Source: a virus | Length of the DNA stretch: 22,042 nucleotides | Reading direction: 5' to 3' (one strand) | Virus record (IMG/VR): IMGVR_UViG_3300034418_005693 | Span: 1 to 22,042 of that record | Shown: positions 7,470-16,412 of the stretch, piece after piece | Numbering within the stretch: position 1 is the first letter of the stretch | Layout of the letters: the number at the start of each line of letters is the position of its first letter | Notes under the pieces: model-generated | What the model was told of the DNA's origin: nothing | Database searches by the model: none | Seen by the model: only the letters and a program-made list of their open reading frames with translations | Translations under genes and position numbers: made by a program

Positions 7470-10460
7470 TTAATGGACACCACGATATTCAAAATGTCCT
7501 CCATGGCTACCTGGATAATCTACAAGATACCAACCATAACGTTGACCATTTTGGATCATCCAATTCTTTGATTTACCATGAATATCAATAGCCTCTCCAT
7601 GTACATGCCTAGAGCCAGGTGCTCCACCAACAGCAATGTTCTTCTCTTCAGTTCGTTGAGAACTAGTAATGTCAGAACCTTTCACAGCACCACCAGAAGC
7701 TTGAACCATTTGAGCAAAAGCATTAGCAGCATCACGGCTCATAACAACAGGTCGTCCCTTCTCATCTTGCATAGACACAGGTTGCCATCCAAATCCGATA
7801 TCATAATTACTGGTTCTTTGGATAAACCCTGGACGTATCAAAGAACGAGATTGAAGCCCTTGACCATGACCATACTTATACGCTTCCCTCATAACATTAC
7901 CAAAGTATTCCCTATTTTCTTTGGACATACCTACACCACCAGGACCACTATTGTAAGCACTGATAGCCCAGTTAAGACTATTGCCAGGGTTATTGGGATC
8001 ACGCAAATTTTTGATCAAATACCGCGCAGCTCCATCAATAGCTTGTGGAATGTTTAATGGGTCAACACCCAGTTCTGCAGCAGTGCCAGGCATAAACTGT
8101 GCAATGCCAGTAGCTCCAGCACTACTCTTACGCTGTCCAGAAAGAACAGCAGGATCAAACCCGTCACTTTCATGATGCAAAAGTCCAGCAAGTACACCAG
8201 GAGGCAGGTTATACTTAGTAGCAGTTTGTTGAATCAACTGGCCGATGTTGATACCATTATACGATGGGACAAGTTCAGAAATAAACTCTTTAGTGCTACC
8301 CATCGCTCGCGTAGAGATCTCAGGCGTCTGGTATTGATCTAGGAACCGAACAAGATTTGGGTCTGCCTTAGTTCTAAACTTAGACATCGAAGGTGGCATG
8401 ATAGGATCCCTACCTTCTGCACGTCGGGCTCGATTAATAACAGCTAACGGGCTGATACCAAACCTTGCACCAATGTATTGAGCCATAGGATCAAATTTAT
8501 ACCCAGGCTTTTGCATCTCTTGCTCAATAGTATTGAGTTCTGAAGTAGTAAAAATAGCACCATTTGTGTCTAAGATTTTACTACCAAGCCTGTTAAGGTT
8601 GCTTTGAACCCACTGACCACGTGCAGCAGCGGCTGCTGGAACAGACGGATTACCTTTGAATTGAGCGTAATCACCATCCTTAAAGAATTGAGGATTAGCG
8701 ATTTCCTTTTCAAATTCTGCTCTAACAAAAGCTTCAGCATTTGCTATAGCATTAGCGTCACCAACTGATTGGAGTTCTGCTACTTTTTTAAGAAACTTAG
8801 TATGCAAACGCTGCTCCATCAGAGGAACAGTAGGACTAAATTGTCCTTCCCTTTTTGCTTGAATTTGAGGAGGTTTCTTAGCTAGTGCAGATAGTGATGC
8901 TAGCTGAGCTTTGTAGTTATCCGTATTGCTACGTCCAGCTGATCCTTGTCTAGCTGCTGTTTGGAACTGACTAATAACGCTGCTGTGGTATCCAGAGCTT
9001 TCCATCAACTCCATGGTCAAAATACCACGGCTTCTGAGATCTTCAGCTTCTTTCATTTGACGTTGAATCTCCAAAGCATCAACACTTTGGTTCCTCATCA
9101 TCACTTCAAGACGTTGACTGGTTTGACCAGGAAAGCGGACCCCATAATTATTAATAACAGCTTGAACATCAGCAGCTGAATACCCTCCAGGAATCTGATT
9201 AAGTTGCTCAACTGCTGCATCTTCAAATGCCTTACGTTCACGAGTATCGAATGCTTCTTTCTGGCCTAATTTTGCCAGTACACGTTGACGTGCATCAAAG
9301 ATAGCTTGTGTAACTTCTTGAGCTGCAGGACTTGTGAAAATATCCCCGTAAGTAACCTCCTTACCATTATACATAGTAGGGGTTGCAAGAAGATCCTTCC
9401 AACTTTTAACGTAATCTTCTCGACGCTCACTTTCAAATCCTGCTTTGTAACTTCTGAAAACATCAGAAATGTAGGCACTTCTAGCTGGACCGCTAAGGGA
9501 TTCAAGTTTTGGCACTACACGTCCGTTTATAATATCCTCGTTGGTAGAGAAATCAATCTGACGTTGTGCTTCGTCCTTAGCAAAAGCTTTATATTGAGCG
9601 TTACTTTGTTGATTAAATTCCGCCTCAATATTACGCATAAGAGGATGAACCTTAGAGCCAAGAATGGCTGGACTAAGGTTTAACATCCCAGAACTAGCTA
9701 CATAGTCTGAACGAATGCGTCCAAAGATTTGGTTGTATGCTGCTAAGTCACGCCCCTCTGTTTCAGCAAGGCTGAGCTGACGACCATCACCTAGATCATA
9801 TTTTGTTGAATACTTATCAAGTACGTCAGTTCTAAAATTAGTGCCAAGGTTTGTAGTTAAAGCTGTAGACTCATTCCATAACTTAGCATTGCTGTTTTCG
9901 TTTAGGAATCGTATCTGTTGAATTGATGCACCAGTTCTATCGACAATAGCACGAATAGCACTATTTTCGGCATAAGCTTGATCACTAAAGTTTCGATCCA
10001 ACTTATGGATCTCCATCAACTCTTTGGTAGAGATACCTGTAGCGTAAAGTGTTTTCTCAACAGCTAACTTACGACCAGTTTCAATCTTTTCGTTTACTGC
10101 TTGAATTGTTTGAAACGCAGTACTAGAGATTTTGCTAATTGCATCAAGTGTAGCAAGTTCAGACTTACTCTGGGCTTGGGCATTACTGATAGTAGCATCG
10201 TAATTGCCCATAATTTGATTTTGAATAGCTTCGAGATTCTTACTCTCAAAGTCAAACAACTGTTGGCGGTTATTGAACTCAAGTTTGTTATTGATTTCAA
10301 TAGCATTACCAATGCGTTGTCGTTCATCAATATTAAATTTCGCAGCCTCCCTCATGTAGTTAGACTGCTTTTTAGCTTTGTCTTCTACAAGTGAAGCTAC
10401 ATCTGGTGCCTTGATTGGGTTAAAGCCGCTTGGCCTCGCAAATGAATTAAATGTAGCCAT
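7470..10460 (-). CDS. 15: internal virion protein gp15-like with lytic transglycosylase and M15-type peptidase domains (996 aa)
   Basis: Residues 1-700 are a helical, Gln/Ala-rich body like other ejection-core proteins. About residues 740-865 form an SLT-type lytic transglycosylase. The HHES motif gives catalytic Glu764, GATGIAQFMPGTA lies at 782-794, and ISAYNSGPGGV has the AYN signature at 835-837. Residues about 895-996 look like an M15 (VanY/DD-peptidase type) zinc peptidase. SRHVHGEAID supplies the HxxGxAxD pattern (His952, Asp959), and GGHFEYRG gives the third metal ligand, His989. The catalytic Glu/Asp normally three residues before that His is a His here (986), so peptidase activity is uncertain. 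The protein would cut glycan strands, and perhaps peptide stems, as the phage core enters the cell wall. T7 gp15 is 747 residues and lacks these domains. The gene starts 5 bases after the gp14-like stop and I see no clear Shine-Dalgarno. Confidence 0.88.
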   Translation of the reverse strand: MATFNSFARPSGFNPIKAPDVASLVEDKAKKQSNYMREAAKFNIDERQRIGNAIEINNKLEFNNRQQLFDFESKNLEAIQNQIMGNYDATISNAQAQSKSELATLDAISKISSTAFQTIQAVNEKIETGRKLAVEKTLYATGISTKELMEIHKLDRNFSDQAYAENSAIRAIVDRTGASIQQIRFLNENSNAKLWNESTALTTNLGTNFRTDVLDKYSTKYDLGDGRQLSLAETEGRDLAAYNQIFGRIRSDYVASSGMLNLSPAILGSKVHPLMRNIEAEFNQQSNAQYKAFAKDEAQRQIDFSTNEDIINGRVVPKLESLSGPARSAYISDVFRSYKAGFESERREDYVKSWKDLLATPTMYNGKEVTYGDIFTSPAAQEVTQAIFDARQRVLAKLGQKEAFDTRERKAFEDAAVEQLNQIPGGYSAADVQAVINNYGVRFPGQTSQRLEVMMRNQSVDALEIQRQMKEAEDLRSRGILTMELMESSGYHSSVISQFQTAARQGSAGRSNTDNYKAQLASLSALAKKPPQIQAKREGQFSPTVPLMEQRLHTKFLKKVAELQSVGDANAIANAEAFVRAEFEKEIANPQFFKDGDYAQFKGNPSVPAAAAARGQWVQSNLNRLGSKILDTNGAIFTTSELNTIEQEMQKPGYKFDPMAQYIGARFGISPLAVINRARRAEGRDPIMPPSMSKFRTKADPNLVRFLDQYQTPEISTRAMGSTKEFISELVPSYNGINIGQLIQQTATKYNLPPGVLAGLLHHESDGFDPAVLSGQRKSSAGATGIAQFMPGTAAELGVDPLNIPQAIDGAARYLIKNLRDPNNPGNSLNWAISAYNSGPGGVGMSKENREYFGNVMREAYKYGHGQGLQSRSLIRPGFIQRTSNYDIGFGWQPVSMQDEKGRPVVMSRDAANAFAQMVQASGGAVKGSDITSSQRTEEKNIAVGGAPGSRHVHGEAIDIHGKSKNWMIQNGQRYGWYLVDYPGSHGGHFEYRGVH

Positions 10461-10465
10461 AGTTA

Positions 10466-11668
10466 TTAAGGAGAGAAACCGGAAGTATTGGAACCAAAGT
10501 AATTACCCGCAATACTTGATCCTCCAGGTATTTGAACAGCTCCACCACTGTAATCACCAGCTGCACTACCGCCTACAGCAAGACCAGTTCCACCGCCATC
10601 AGGGGTTGGGATATTACCAGATACCGCACCTAGCACAGCTCCACCGATTGAAGGTGCTGCAGCACTAAGTCCAGCAAGAAGCGGATTAACTGTAGCAGCT
10701 CGGTAAGGCACAACCTCAGGAAGCGGAATAACCTTAGCTGGTGTTTGTAGCTCAGGTCTAGGCAGATTTGCAGGAAGGGGCAATGCAGGAGGAATAGCAG
10801 GAGCCAAACCAACACTAGTGATGGCGTTAAGATCAGCTTGGAACTTCTGAATAGCAGCATCTCTACGCATAGCAGTGGCTTGCATACCAAGACTCAAACG
10901 AGAAGCAGCAAGTTGTGCTTTAGAGAGATAGAATGTATCGTTTAGTTGCTCTAACTTTTGACCAAGTTGCGATGAGGTAAGTCCAAAATTCAACTCAGCG
11001 TTCATTACATTCTGAATGATTTTAGAAGTCAATAGACCAGTTTCTGCAATGGATGCTGCTGCTGCTTTTTCAGCACTAACACCCATACCGCCTTTAGCTT
11101 GTGCTTCGCCAGCTTGTTTAAGTCCTTGGACGTAAGCTAGTTGTTGATCAATTTGACCACTTGCACCAGCTTGTTGACGGGCAACATCTGCTTGTACAAA
11201 GTCTAAAGCTACACCACGTTGAGCATATTGAAACTCCAACATGGTAGATTTCTCTTGGAAATCAAGTTGAAGATTCTGCTCTTGTTCCCACCTAGCTGCA
11301 TCTTGAAGGGAGAAATCAAGGGCAATATTATTAAAGTTTAACTGTTGAAGACCTGTCTGTTGCCTCAGAGCATAGGCACGTTTTTCTTGATTATAATCAA
11401 ACGCCCTGATCCCCATCTGATAACGCCAGGAATCAAGAGCAGTTTGATCACGATAGGCGTACTCTTCTTCAATATTTTGGCGTTGGATGTTAATCCCTTC
11501 TTTTAGGAATTTACGATCCCTACGCAGGACTTGCATCGTGTACCGACGATTAGCCCTAGCAGCCTTAGTCCTTGCTTCAGCTTCTCGTCTAGCAGCAGCG
11601 TTTTGAGCGTTTGCTCCAAAAGCACCTTGAGCAAAGTTAAATGCGATTTTACCTAATTCTAGAAGCAT
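10466..11668 (-). CDS. 14: internal virion protein, gp14-like (400 aa)
   Basis: I choose the ATG at 11668 over the TTG at 11674 because AGGAGG lies 8 bases before the ATG, an ideal spacing, and only 2 bases before the TTG. Residues 1-60 contain an Ala/Arg-rich helix (ARREAEARTKAARANRRY). Residues 60-285 are a long helical Gln-rich region with a partly repeated segment (IALDFSLQDAAR near 115 and VALDFVQADVAR near 153). Residues 289-321 are a Pro-rich linker, and the tail to residue 400 is Gly/Ser-rich. T7 gp14 is 196 residues, so this protein is about twice as long, but it is in the gp14 position between gp12 and gp15. It probably forms the outer-membrane pore part of the ejection machine. Confidence 0.8.
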   Translation of the reverse strand: MLLELGKIAFNFAQGAFGANAQNAAARREAEARTKAARANRRYTMQVLRRDRKFLKEGINIQRQNIEEEYAYRDQTALDSWRYQMGIRAFDYNQEKRAYALRQQTGLQQLNFNNIALDFSLQDAARWEQEQNLQLDFQEKSTMLEFQYAQRGVALDFVQADVARQQAGASGQIDQQLAYVQGLKQAGEAQAKGGMGVSAEKAAAASIAETGLLTSKIIQNVMNAELNFGLTSSQLGQKLEQLNDTFYLSKAQLAASRLSLGMQATAMRRDAAIQKFQADLNAITSVGLAPAIPPALPLPANLPRPELQTPAKVIPLPEVVPYRAATVNPLLAGLSAAAPSIGGAVLGAVSGNIPTPDGGGTGLAVGGSAAGDYSGGAVQIPGGSSIAGNYFGSNTSGFSP

Positions 11669-11670
11669 CC

Positions 11671-14148
11671 TCAAGCCCTCCTGTAATAACGAGGTGAGTA
11701 ATTACCTTCCCATGTCATACTATTCAATGTAACAGGGAACGGTGAGGTGCTATTAATTTTCAATTGGAAGCTAGTGTTACGTTGATGAATAGGCACAGTG
11801 ACTACCGTATTTTGTACTAATGGTGCATTACTTTCAATATAACGATCTGCTTCCTGCACTGATTGAATAGAACGCCACTCAGCAGAACCATACTTTTTCT
11901 GATAGAATCCTACAAGACCACTAAGACCAAGGTTAAACTTCATCCTAGCAATAGTCAAGTTAGCACTCCAATCCTTAGGTTGGTTGCCTGGAGCATAGAA
12001 ATAAGTAGGTAGCTCTACTTCATAAGTGTATTCATAACCAATAGCAAGCTGACTCTCTTGACCTGTCCAATCACCAGGAATTGACCAATCACTTGTATCA
12101 ATATCCATCACAAAACCAGAATTAGGTTGATTGGTTTGTTGTGAAATAAACAGTTTAGATAGACCATTAATACCGACTGGTGTGGTTGTAGTTACCGTTG
12201 GAATTGTAACTGCAACAGGCTTCTTACCAGCAATGTGGGTGTACAAAGTTGGGAGTGTTGATCGTTTAGTAACCGAATTATAAGTAATGGTTCCAGCGTT
12301 AGATGCTGGATAAAGGAAATCAAGACGAACGGTAGGCATCGTAATGTTACCAAACGTCGGGAAACGACTACTAACTGGATATGGTGTTTGCACCATACTG
12401 ACCATACCAAGTTGGTAGTCAGAACCATTCTTGGTTACAAAGAATAGAACGTTCTGAATAATTTCCATGAATTGAATTGATCCAGGTAGATCCCATTTGA
12501 ACCAAGCCTGCATCAATTGTTGCTCCCCGTTACTGTAGAACTTATACAGGTAGATACATTTTGTGGTATCACTGTATGCAGCCAGTAGGGAGTTCTGTGG
12601 ATCTGTTGCTAGCTTTGTAATATCTACAGGTAGGTACTCAGCTACAACCTGACTAATGTCTACAGTGGTCGGTGTCTCACTACCACCACGTGGTTGCATA
12701 CCGAACACTTTAGAGTAAAGCGGTGTACGGGATACAAAGCTAACGTAACTACCCATGTCCTTAACAGGTACATCAGCAGCACTTTCATATTGACCAATTG
12801 TACGAATAATTGAGTCAAACGGTGTCAGGTTACCACTTTCAGAATACATCAAGAACTGTTCAAATTGACTGAACAGAATCAAACCTTGTGGTCTAGAAAC
12901 AGCAGAGTGTAGGGTACCAACCCTAAAGCTGGATACATCCACATCAACAGGATCAGCAGCGGTAACTGTCTGAGCACTAGCATAGAAGAAATTAGGAAAA
13001 TCCTTAGCCACACTCATAACAACTGAGTCTGGAGATAAGAATGCTAAGCGGTTACTATTCAGTACACCAAACTTAATTGTCTGTCCTACAAAAGATGGGA
13101 TTGGATTACCGTAATCATTACCTGAAGCACGAGGCGCCCAGGTTTCTTGAGAGATAGTAAACGTATTAAGTCCAGTATTAACCAACTTATAGGGCATAGT
13201 AGTGGCATCAAAACCAGCACTAGCTAGTTTATTTGTACCACCATCATCATCCCAGCCTAGCGATTCTTCCCAGTAACCTGTACCAGCATCTGTAGTAGAT
13301 CCGCTTACACCTTTGAATTGAACAAAGTAAGAATTACGCTCGTTGATAGAGTTGATAATTTTAACCCTACGACCGTTAGCTGTAGTAGCAGACAACCTAC
13401 TAGGACTTGTAACTTCATCTTGATAAGATGTCAAACCAAGACCGCTATCCCCAGCCTTTACTTCCAAGGTAAATGGTGAGGCATGTGTAATCTCCAGTGA
13501 GCTACCATATTTAGCTACGGTAAATCCTGTAGTATTAGTAGCAATAGCGGTTGATAATGTCGTCAATACATGATCAAGTGTATCGTTACTTGATATTGGA
13601 TGTGAGCAAGCAATACCGTTAAGGTAGATAGTATAAGTACCCTGTTCAATAAAAGAGACAACAACTGTACCACGAGTACCGAGAGTATAGGTACTCTTAG
13701 GCTGCATAGCAACTGTTTTTGTTTTGTTGATCAAGTATGTCTGATCAAGATAAGTTACGTTGTGGAAGTTATCTACTGGATTAGATGCTGTAAGGTAACT
13801 AATTACATCTGCATTAGTTTTACCAGTAATGGTAGCTTCAGTCCATACATACTGACTCCCATTCAATGTAGGAATCATATTCCAGATTCTAATATCACCA
13901 GAACTACTAACTACACCAATGTAACTTTCATCATCATCACGGTTAATGTCAAACCAATAACCATTTTCAAGACTTGCGCTATTAGCTAAGGTAGTAAGAA
14001 ACTGACTACCATTTCTTTTTACAAGACCAAAGGTAGGATCTGGGTAACCATTTAGTATTTCAGCTACTTGTCCTGGAGACTTTTTAATATCTTCTTGTGT
14101 ACTAATGCCACCAAGAAACGTAGAAATTTGTTGTGTAATTGCTGCCAT
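11671..14148 (-). CDS. 12: tail tubular protein B, gp12-like (825 aa)
   Basis: The start is the ATG at 14148, which forms TAATG with the gp11 stop and has AGAGG 5 bases upstream. An upstream GTG at 14154 would overlap that site. The protein opens MAAITQQISTFLGGISTQED, a typical beginning for T7-type tail tubular protein B: QQISTFLGGIS is followed soon by a GYPDPTFGLVKRNGSQFL stretch that I recognise from this family. The length is close to T7 gp12 (794). It is an all-beta-looking protein that forms the nozzle of the short tail below the gp11 ring. The gene ends 3 bases before the gp14-like start, and its last codons carry that gene's AGGAGG ribosome binding site. Confidence 0.92.
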   Translation of the reverse strand: MAAITQQISTFLGGISTQEDIKKSPGQVAEILNGYPDPTFGLVKRNGSQFLTTLANSASLENGYWFDINRDDDESYIGVVSSSGDIRIWNMIPTLNGSQYVWTEATITGKTNADVISYLTASNPVDNFHNVTYLDQTYLINKTKTVAMQPKSTYTLGTRGTVVVSFIEQGTYTIYLNGIACSHPISSNDTLDHVLTTLSTAIATNTTGFTVAKYGSSLEITHASPFTLEVKAGDSGLGLTSYQDEVTSPSRLSATTANGRRVKIINSINERNSYFVQFKGVSGSTTDAGTGYWEESLGWDDDGGTNKLASAGFDATTMPYKLVNTGLNTFTISQETWAPRASGNDYGNPIPSFVGQTIKFGVLNSNRLAFLSPDSVVMSVAKDFPNFFYASAQTVTAADPVDVDVSSFRVGTLHSAVSRPQGLILFSQFEQFLMYSESGNLTPFDSIIRTIGQYESAADVPVKDMGSYVSFVSRTPLYSKVFGMQPRGGSETPTTVDISQVVAEYLPVDITKLATDPQNSLLAAYSDTTKCIYLYKFYSNGEQQLMQAWFKWDLPGSIQFMEIIQNVLFFVTKNGSDYQLGMVSMVQTPYPVSSRFPTFGNITMPTVRLDFLYPASNAGTITYNSVTKRSTLPTLYTHIAGKKPVAVTIPTVTTTTPVGINGLSKLFISQQTNQPNSGFVMDIDTSDWSIPGDWTGQESQLAIGYEYTYEVELPTYFYAPGNQPKDWSANLTIARMKFNLGLSGLVGFYQKKYGSAEWRSIQSVQEADRYIESNAPLVQNTVVTVPIHQRNTSFQLKINSTSPFPVTLNSMTWEGNYSPRYYRRA

Positions 14149-14816
14149 TACCACCTCTGAAGTGCTTTAAATGGTTGGAAAGATTGGTACGCTGAACCTT
14201 CCCGTGGTGTACCAAAGAAGGAATAATCACCTTGGTTGCATTCATACTCTAGAGCCATTGCCCTACAGTACCCTTCTTTTTGTTGGAGGATTTGATATTG
14301 GTTACTATCGCCTACAATACGGCTAGCAACAATACTAGCAGCACGTGCAGTGATGTAATCTTGAATAGGAGACGGAAGATCAGTCCATTCTCTCAACCAA
14401 ACTACATCACAATAAATGGTATCATTCCATTCATCAGTGTGAGCACGGCGGTCATAAAGACGATCAGCCTTTTTAACTAGATCAATATAAGCATATGCTG
14501 AGTAAGTAGGATTGTTAGAAATATCTACCTGCAAAGCATTGACAGGGAAAGCAATGTGCTTATTGCCATCAGGTGACAATGGGTAGTCATATTCTTTATT
14601 GAATGTCCATCCTTCGGCCTGGACTTCTCTAGATACTTCTTGAAAGGTATCATAAGCAATCGCAACGTCCGGGTTGGTTACTATGGTAACCGTAGAACCG
14701 TCAGCACGTTCTACAGTTTCAGTTTCCAAAGTGGTCACAGGCGCTTGACCAACTGACGCCAAAATTTGGTTAATAGCTTGTAGCTCAGTTTTAGAGCCAG
14801 TGGTGTGAAATGACAT
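14148..14816 (-). CDS. 11: tail tubular protein A, gp11-like (222 aa)
   Basis: The protein begins MSFHTTGSKTELQAINQILA and continues SVGQAPVTTLET, the usual opening of T7-type tail tubular protein A (T7 gp11, 196 residues). Later phrases such as FQEVSREVQAEGWTFNKEYD, YIDLVKKADRLYDRRAHTDEW and PSPIQDYITARAASIVASRIVG also fit this family. It forms the ring between portal and nozzle. It is the first gene after the terminator at 14833-14871, and I see no good Shine-Dalgarno before its ATG, only an A/T-rich stretch. The stop overlaps the gp12 start by one base, so gp12 is likely coupled to it. Confidence 0.93.
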   Translation of the reverse strand: MSFHTTGSKTELQAINQILASVGQAPVTTLETETVERADGSTVTIVTNPDVAIAYDTFQEVSREVQAEGWTFNKEYDYPLSPDGNKHIAFPVNALQVDISNNPTYSAYAYIDLVKKADRLYDRRAHTDEWNDTIYCDVVWLREWTDLPSPIQDYITARAASIVASRIVGDSNQYQILQQKEGYCRAMALEYECNQGDYSFFGTPREGSAYQSFQPFKALQRW

Positions 14817-14832
14817 TGTTATATGAATAGTT

Positions 14833-14871
14833 AAAAAAAAGGGAGCCCCGAAGGACTCCCCAAAAAAAAAA
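14833..14871 (-). terminator. intrinsic terminator after the capsid gene cluster
   Basis: On the minus strand an 8-bp stem GGGAGTCC / GGGCTCCC (one G-T pair) encloses a TTCG tetraloop at 14841-14860 and is followed by eight T at 14840-14833. An A-tract at 14862-14871 on the plus strand mirrors it, so it could also act in the other direction. It lies 4 bases after the stop of the 94-residue gene and before gp11. T7 has its main terminator T-phi at the same place, just after gene 10. Partial read-through into the tail genes is expected from that model. Confidence 0.9.
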
Positions 14872-14875
14872 TAAC

Positions 14876-15160
14876 TTAGGCAGCAACGCGAGCTGCATCC
14901 AGAGCAGGAGAATCAGCTTCCACACCAGAATAAGCGGTACGGAAACCTTGAGTCTCAGAGAACACAGTAGAAGCGTTCACAGCAGAGCCAAAGCCTTGAG
15001 CGGTTTTAGCTACAGAGCGACGAACGGCATGGTTGTCAGAGACAGCCAAAGTACCGTTGTCAGAATAAGTAGTGCCGAGAGCACCAGTGATAGTGCGGGT
15101 AGCGAAATTAACAGTGCCAGCAGCACCGTTATTACCAGCAGCGGTAGTAAGATTAGCCAT
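14876..15160 (-). CDS. small Ala/Thr-rich protein after the capsid gene, function unknown (94 aa)
   Basis: This 94-residue protein begins MANLTTAAGNNGAAGTVNFA and has a composition dominated by Ala, Thr, Gly, Val and Ser. Codon use resembles the capsid gene, which suggests high expression. There is no membrane segment, signal peptide or known motif. It sits between the 60-residue gene and the terminator, and so shares the abundant capsid transcript. No Shine-Dalgarno is seen before the ATG. A capsid decoration or vertex protein would fit the location and codon bias, as in other cyanopodoviruses with surface knobs or horns, but no sequence feature proves it. Confidence 0.72.
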   Translation of the reverse strand: MANLTTAAGNNGAAGTVNFATRTITGALGTTYSDNGTLAVSDNHAVRRSVAKTAQGFGSAVNASTVFSETQGFRTAYSGVEADSPALDAARVAA

Positions 15161-15167
15161 AATTCAA

Positions 15168-15350
15168 TCAAACAGCATATGGAAGTTTGCCGTCTGCATC
15201 AGCCGAAGTCAGGACGTATTTGGTTTCTACACCACCAGTCACTGAACGACCAACCTCAACAGGACGGGGCGGGTTAAAAGTTTCAGAACTTACCAGACCC
15301 ACGCCATTAGATTCCTGAATGATAATAGAAGTACCCGAAGCAACAGTCAT
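15168..15350 (-). CDS. small protein after the capsid gene, function unknown (60 aa)
   Basis: This 60-residue protein begins MTVASGTSIIIQESNGVGLV and has a Pro-containing centre (ETFNPPRPVEVGRSV), with no membrane or signal segment. It follows the capsid stop by 18 bases, with AGAGG 9 bases before the ATG. It is in the same reading frame as the capsid gene, but TGA, TAA and a further TAA lie between them, so it is not a read-through extension like T7 gp10B. By position and the shared transcript, a minor capsid or decoration protein is possible. I do not recognise the family. Confidence 0.68.
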   Translation of the reverse strand: MTVASGTSIIIQESNGVGLVSSETFNPPRPVEVGRSVTGGVETKYVLTSADADGKLPYAV

Positions 15351-15368
15351 CAGTTAGTACCTCTTTTA

Positions 15369-16382
15369 TCAGACATTCTGCAGCTCGATAGCAGCAGCAG
15401 GGTTCAGAGTACCAGCACCCATGGCCAGACGACCAACGATGATGTCACCTTGGTACATGGTACGAACGTCAGAACCAGTGGTCTGAACTTGAGGACCAAT
15501 AGCCTCAACCACACCCACAGCATCCTTCTGATAGATCAGACCGCAGTGGTTAGTGAAGTTACCAGAGTAATCGTTGTTCTCACCATTCACAGAAGCCACA
15601 TTACCAGCCAGGAAAGGCAGGTTGTTAGAACGCTTGATGGAGATACCAGCAATCTCATAGAGACCTTCGCCAGAGTTCAGGTTACCTTGGCTAGCACCAA
15701 AGTCACGGTTCAGGATGTTAGAATCAACCTGAGAGATCAGAGCGTAGTACTGACGCGGGGACAGCACAGCGGTACGACCTTGCTTGGGCAGGTTCTTCTC
15801 ATCGAGGATAGAAGCAGCCTCAAAGAAAGCATCCACCAGTGCTTGAGCATCATACTCTTTACCAGCACCGATGTTGATCACACTACCGCCGGGCTCAGGA
15901 CCAGGAGCAGCAGTGATGGGGTGAGCTTCACGAGCAGCTTTAGCGATCTGACGGAAGATCTTCTTGTCATAAGCCTCAGCCAGAGCATGGCCGATCTTAG
16001 CAGAGATCTCAGAACGCAGGCTATAATGTGCAAGCGTTTCATCCAGATCATACACGAAGGCAGAGCTGATCAGAAGATCATCCATCACGATGGTCTTCTC
16101 AGCCACCGGAGGGCTGTTAGTACCAAGGATCGGTTCGCCGGGCTGGTGATACGCTGCCGACATACGGCCTGTGAAAATAAACTGTGCAGATTTGCCCCCA
16201 CGCAGAGAGCGGCTCATCACAGTACCTTTGGCGATAGTGGCGCTTTCATACGCCTTCATCATTTCGCCAGTAAACAGTTTCAGATAAGTTGCATACTTGG
16301 TATCATAAGCAGTACCAAGAGCAAGAGGGGTAGAGCTCGTATTATTAATCGAGCCTACCGAAGTAACAAGTGCGTTAGCCAC
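15369..16382 (-). CDS. 10: major capsid protein, gp10-like (337 aa)
   Basis: The length (337) is close to T7 gp10A (345), and the position between scaffold and tail tubular protein A is that of gene 10. Recognisable phrases include LKLFTGEMMKAYESATIAKG, SRSLRGGKSAQFIFTGRMSA, YHQPGEPILG, DDLLISSAFVYDLDETLAHY and AVLSPRQYYALISQVDSNIL, all typical of cyanopodovirus HK97-fold capsid proteins. The start is GTG at 16382: upstream in-frame codons back to a stop include no ATG, and the only nearby ATG is out of frame. No Shine-Dalgarno lies at normal distance; a GGGAG is about 25 bases upstream. Leu TTA/CTA and Ser TCA codons are absent over most of the gene, a sign of selected codon use for very high expression. 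Confidence 0.95.
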   Translation of the reverse strand: MANALVTSVGSINNTSSTPLALGTAYDTKYATYLKLFTGEMMKAYESATIAKGTVMSRSLRGGKSAQFIFTGRMSAAYHQPGEPILGTNSPPVAEKTIVMDDLLISSAFVYDLDETLAHYSLRSEISAKIGHALAEAYDKKIFRQIAKAAREAHPITAAPGPEPGGSVINIGAGKEYDAQALVDAFFEAASILDEKNLPKQGRTAVLSPRQYYALISQVDSNILNRDFGASQGNLNSGEGLYEIAGISIKRSNNLPFLAGNVASVNGENNDYSGNFTNHCGLIYQKDAVGVVEAIGPQVQTTGSDVRTMYQGDIIVGRLAMGAGTLNPAAAIELQNV

Positions 16383-16412
16383 AATAGAAAAGAGAGAGTT
16401 ATTTACATTCTC

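Noticed and set aside
15168-15371. Possible T7 gp10B-like extension of the capsid protein
   Set aside because: The downstream 60-aa gene is in the same frame but three stop codons intervene and no slippery heptamer is present near the capsid end.
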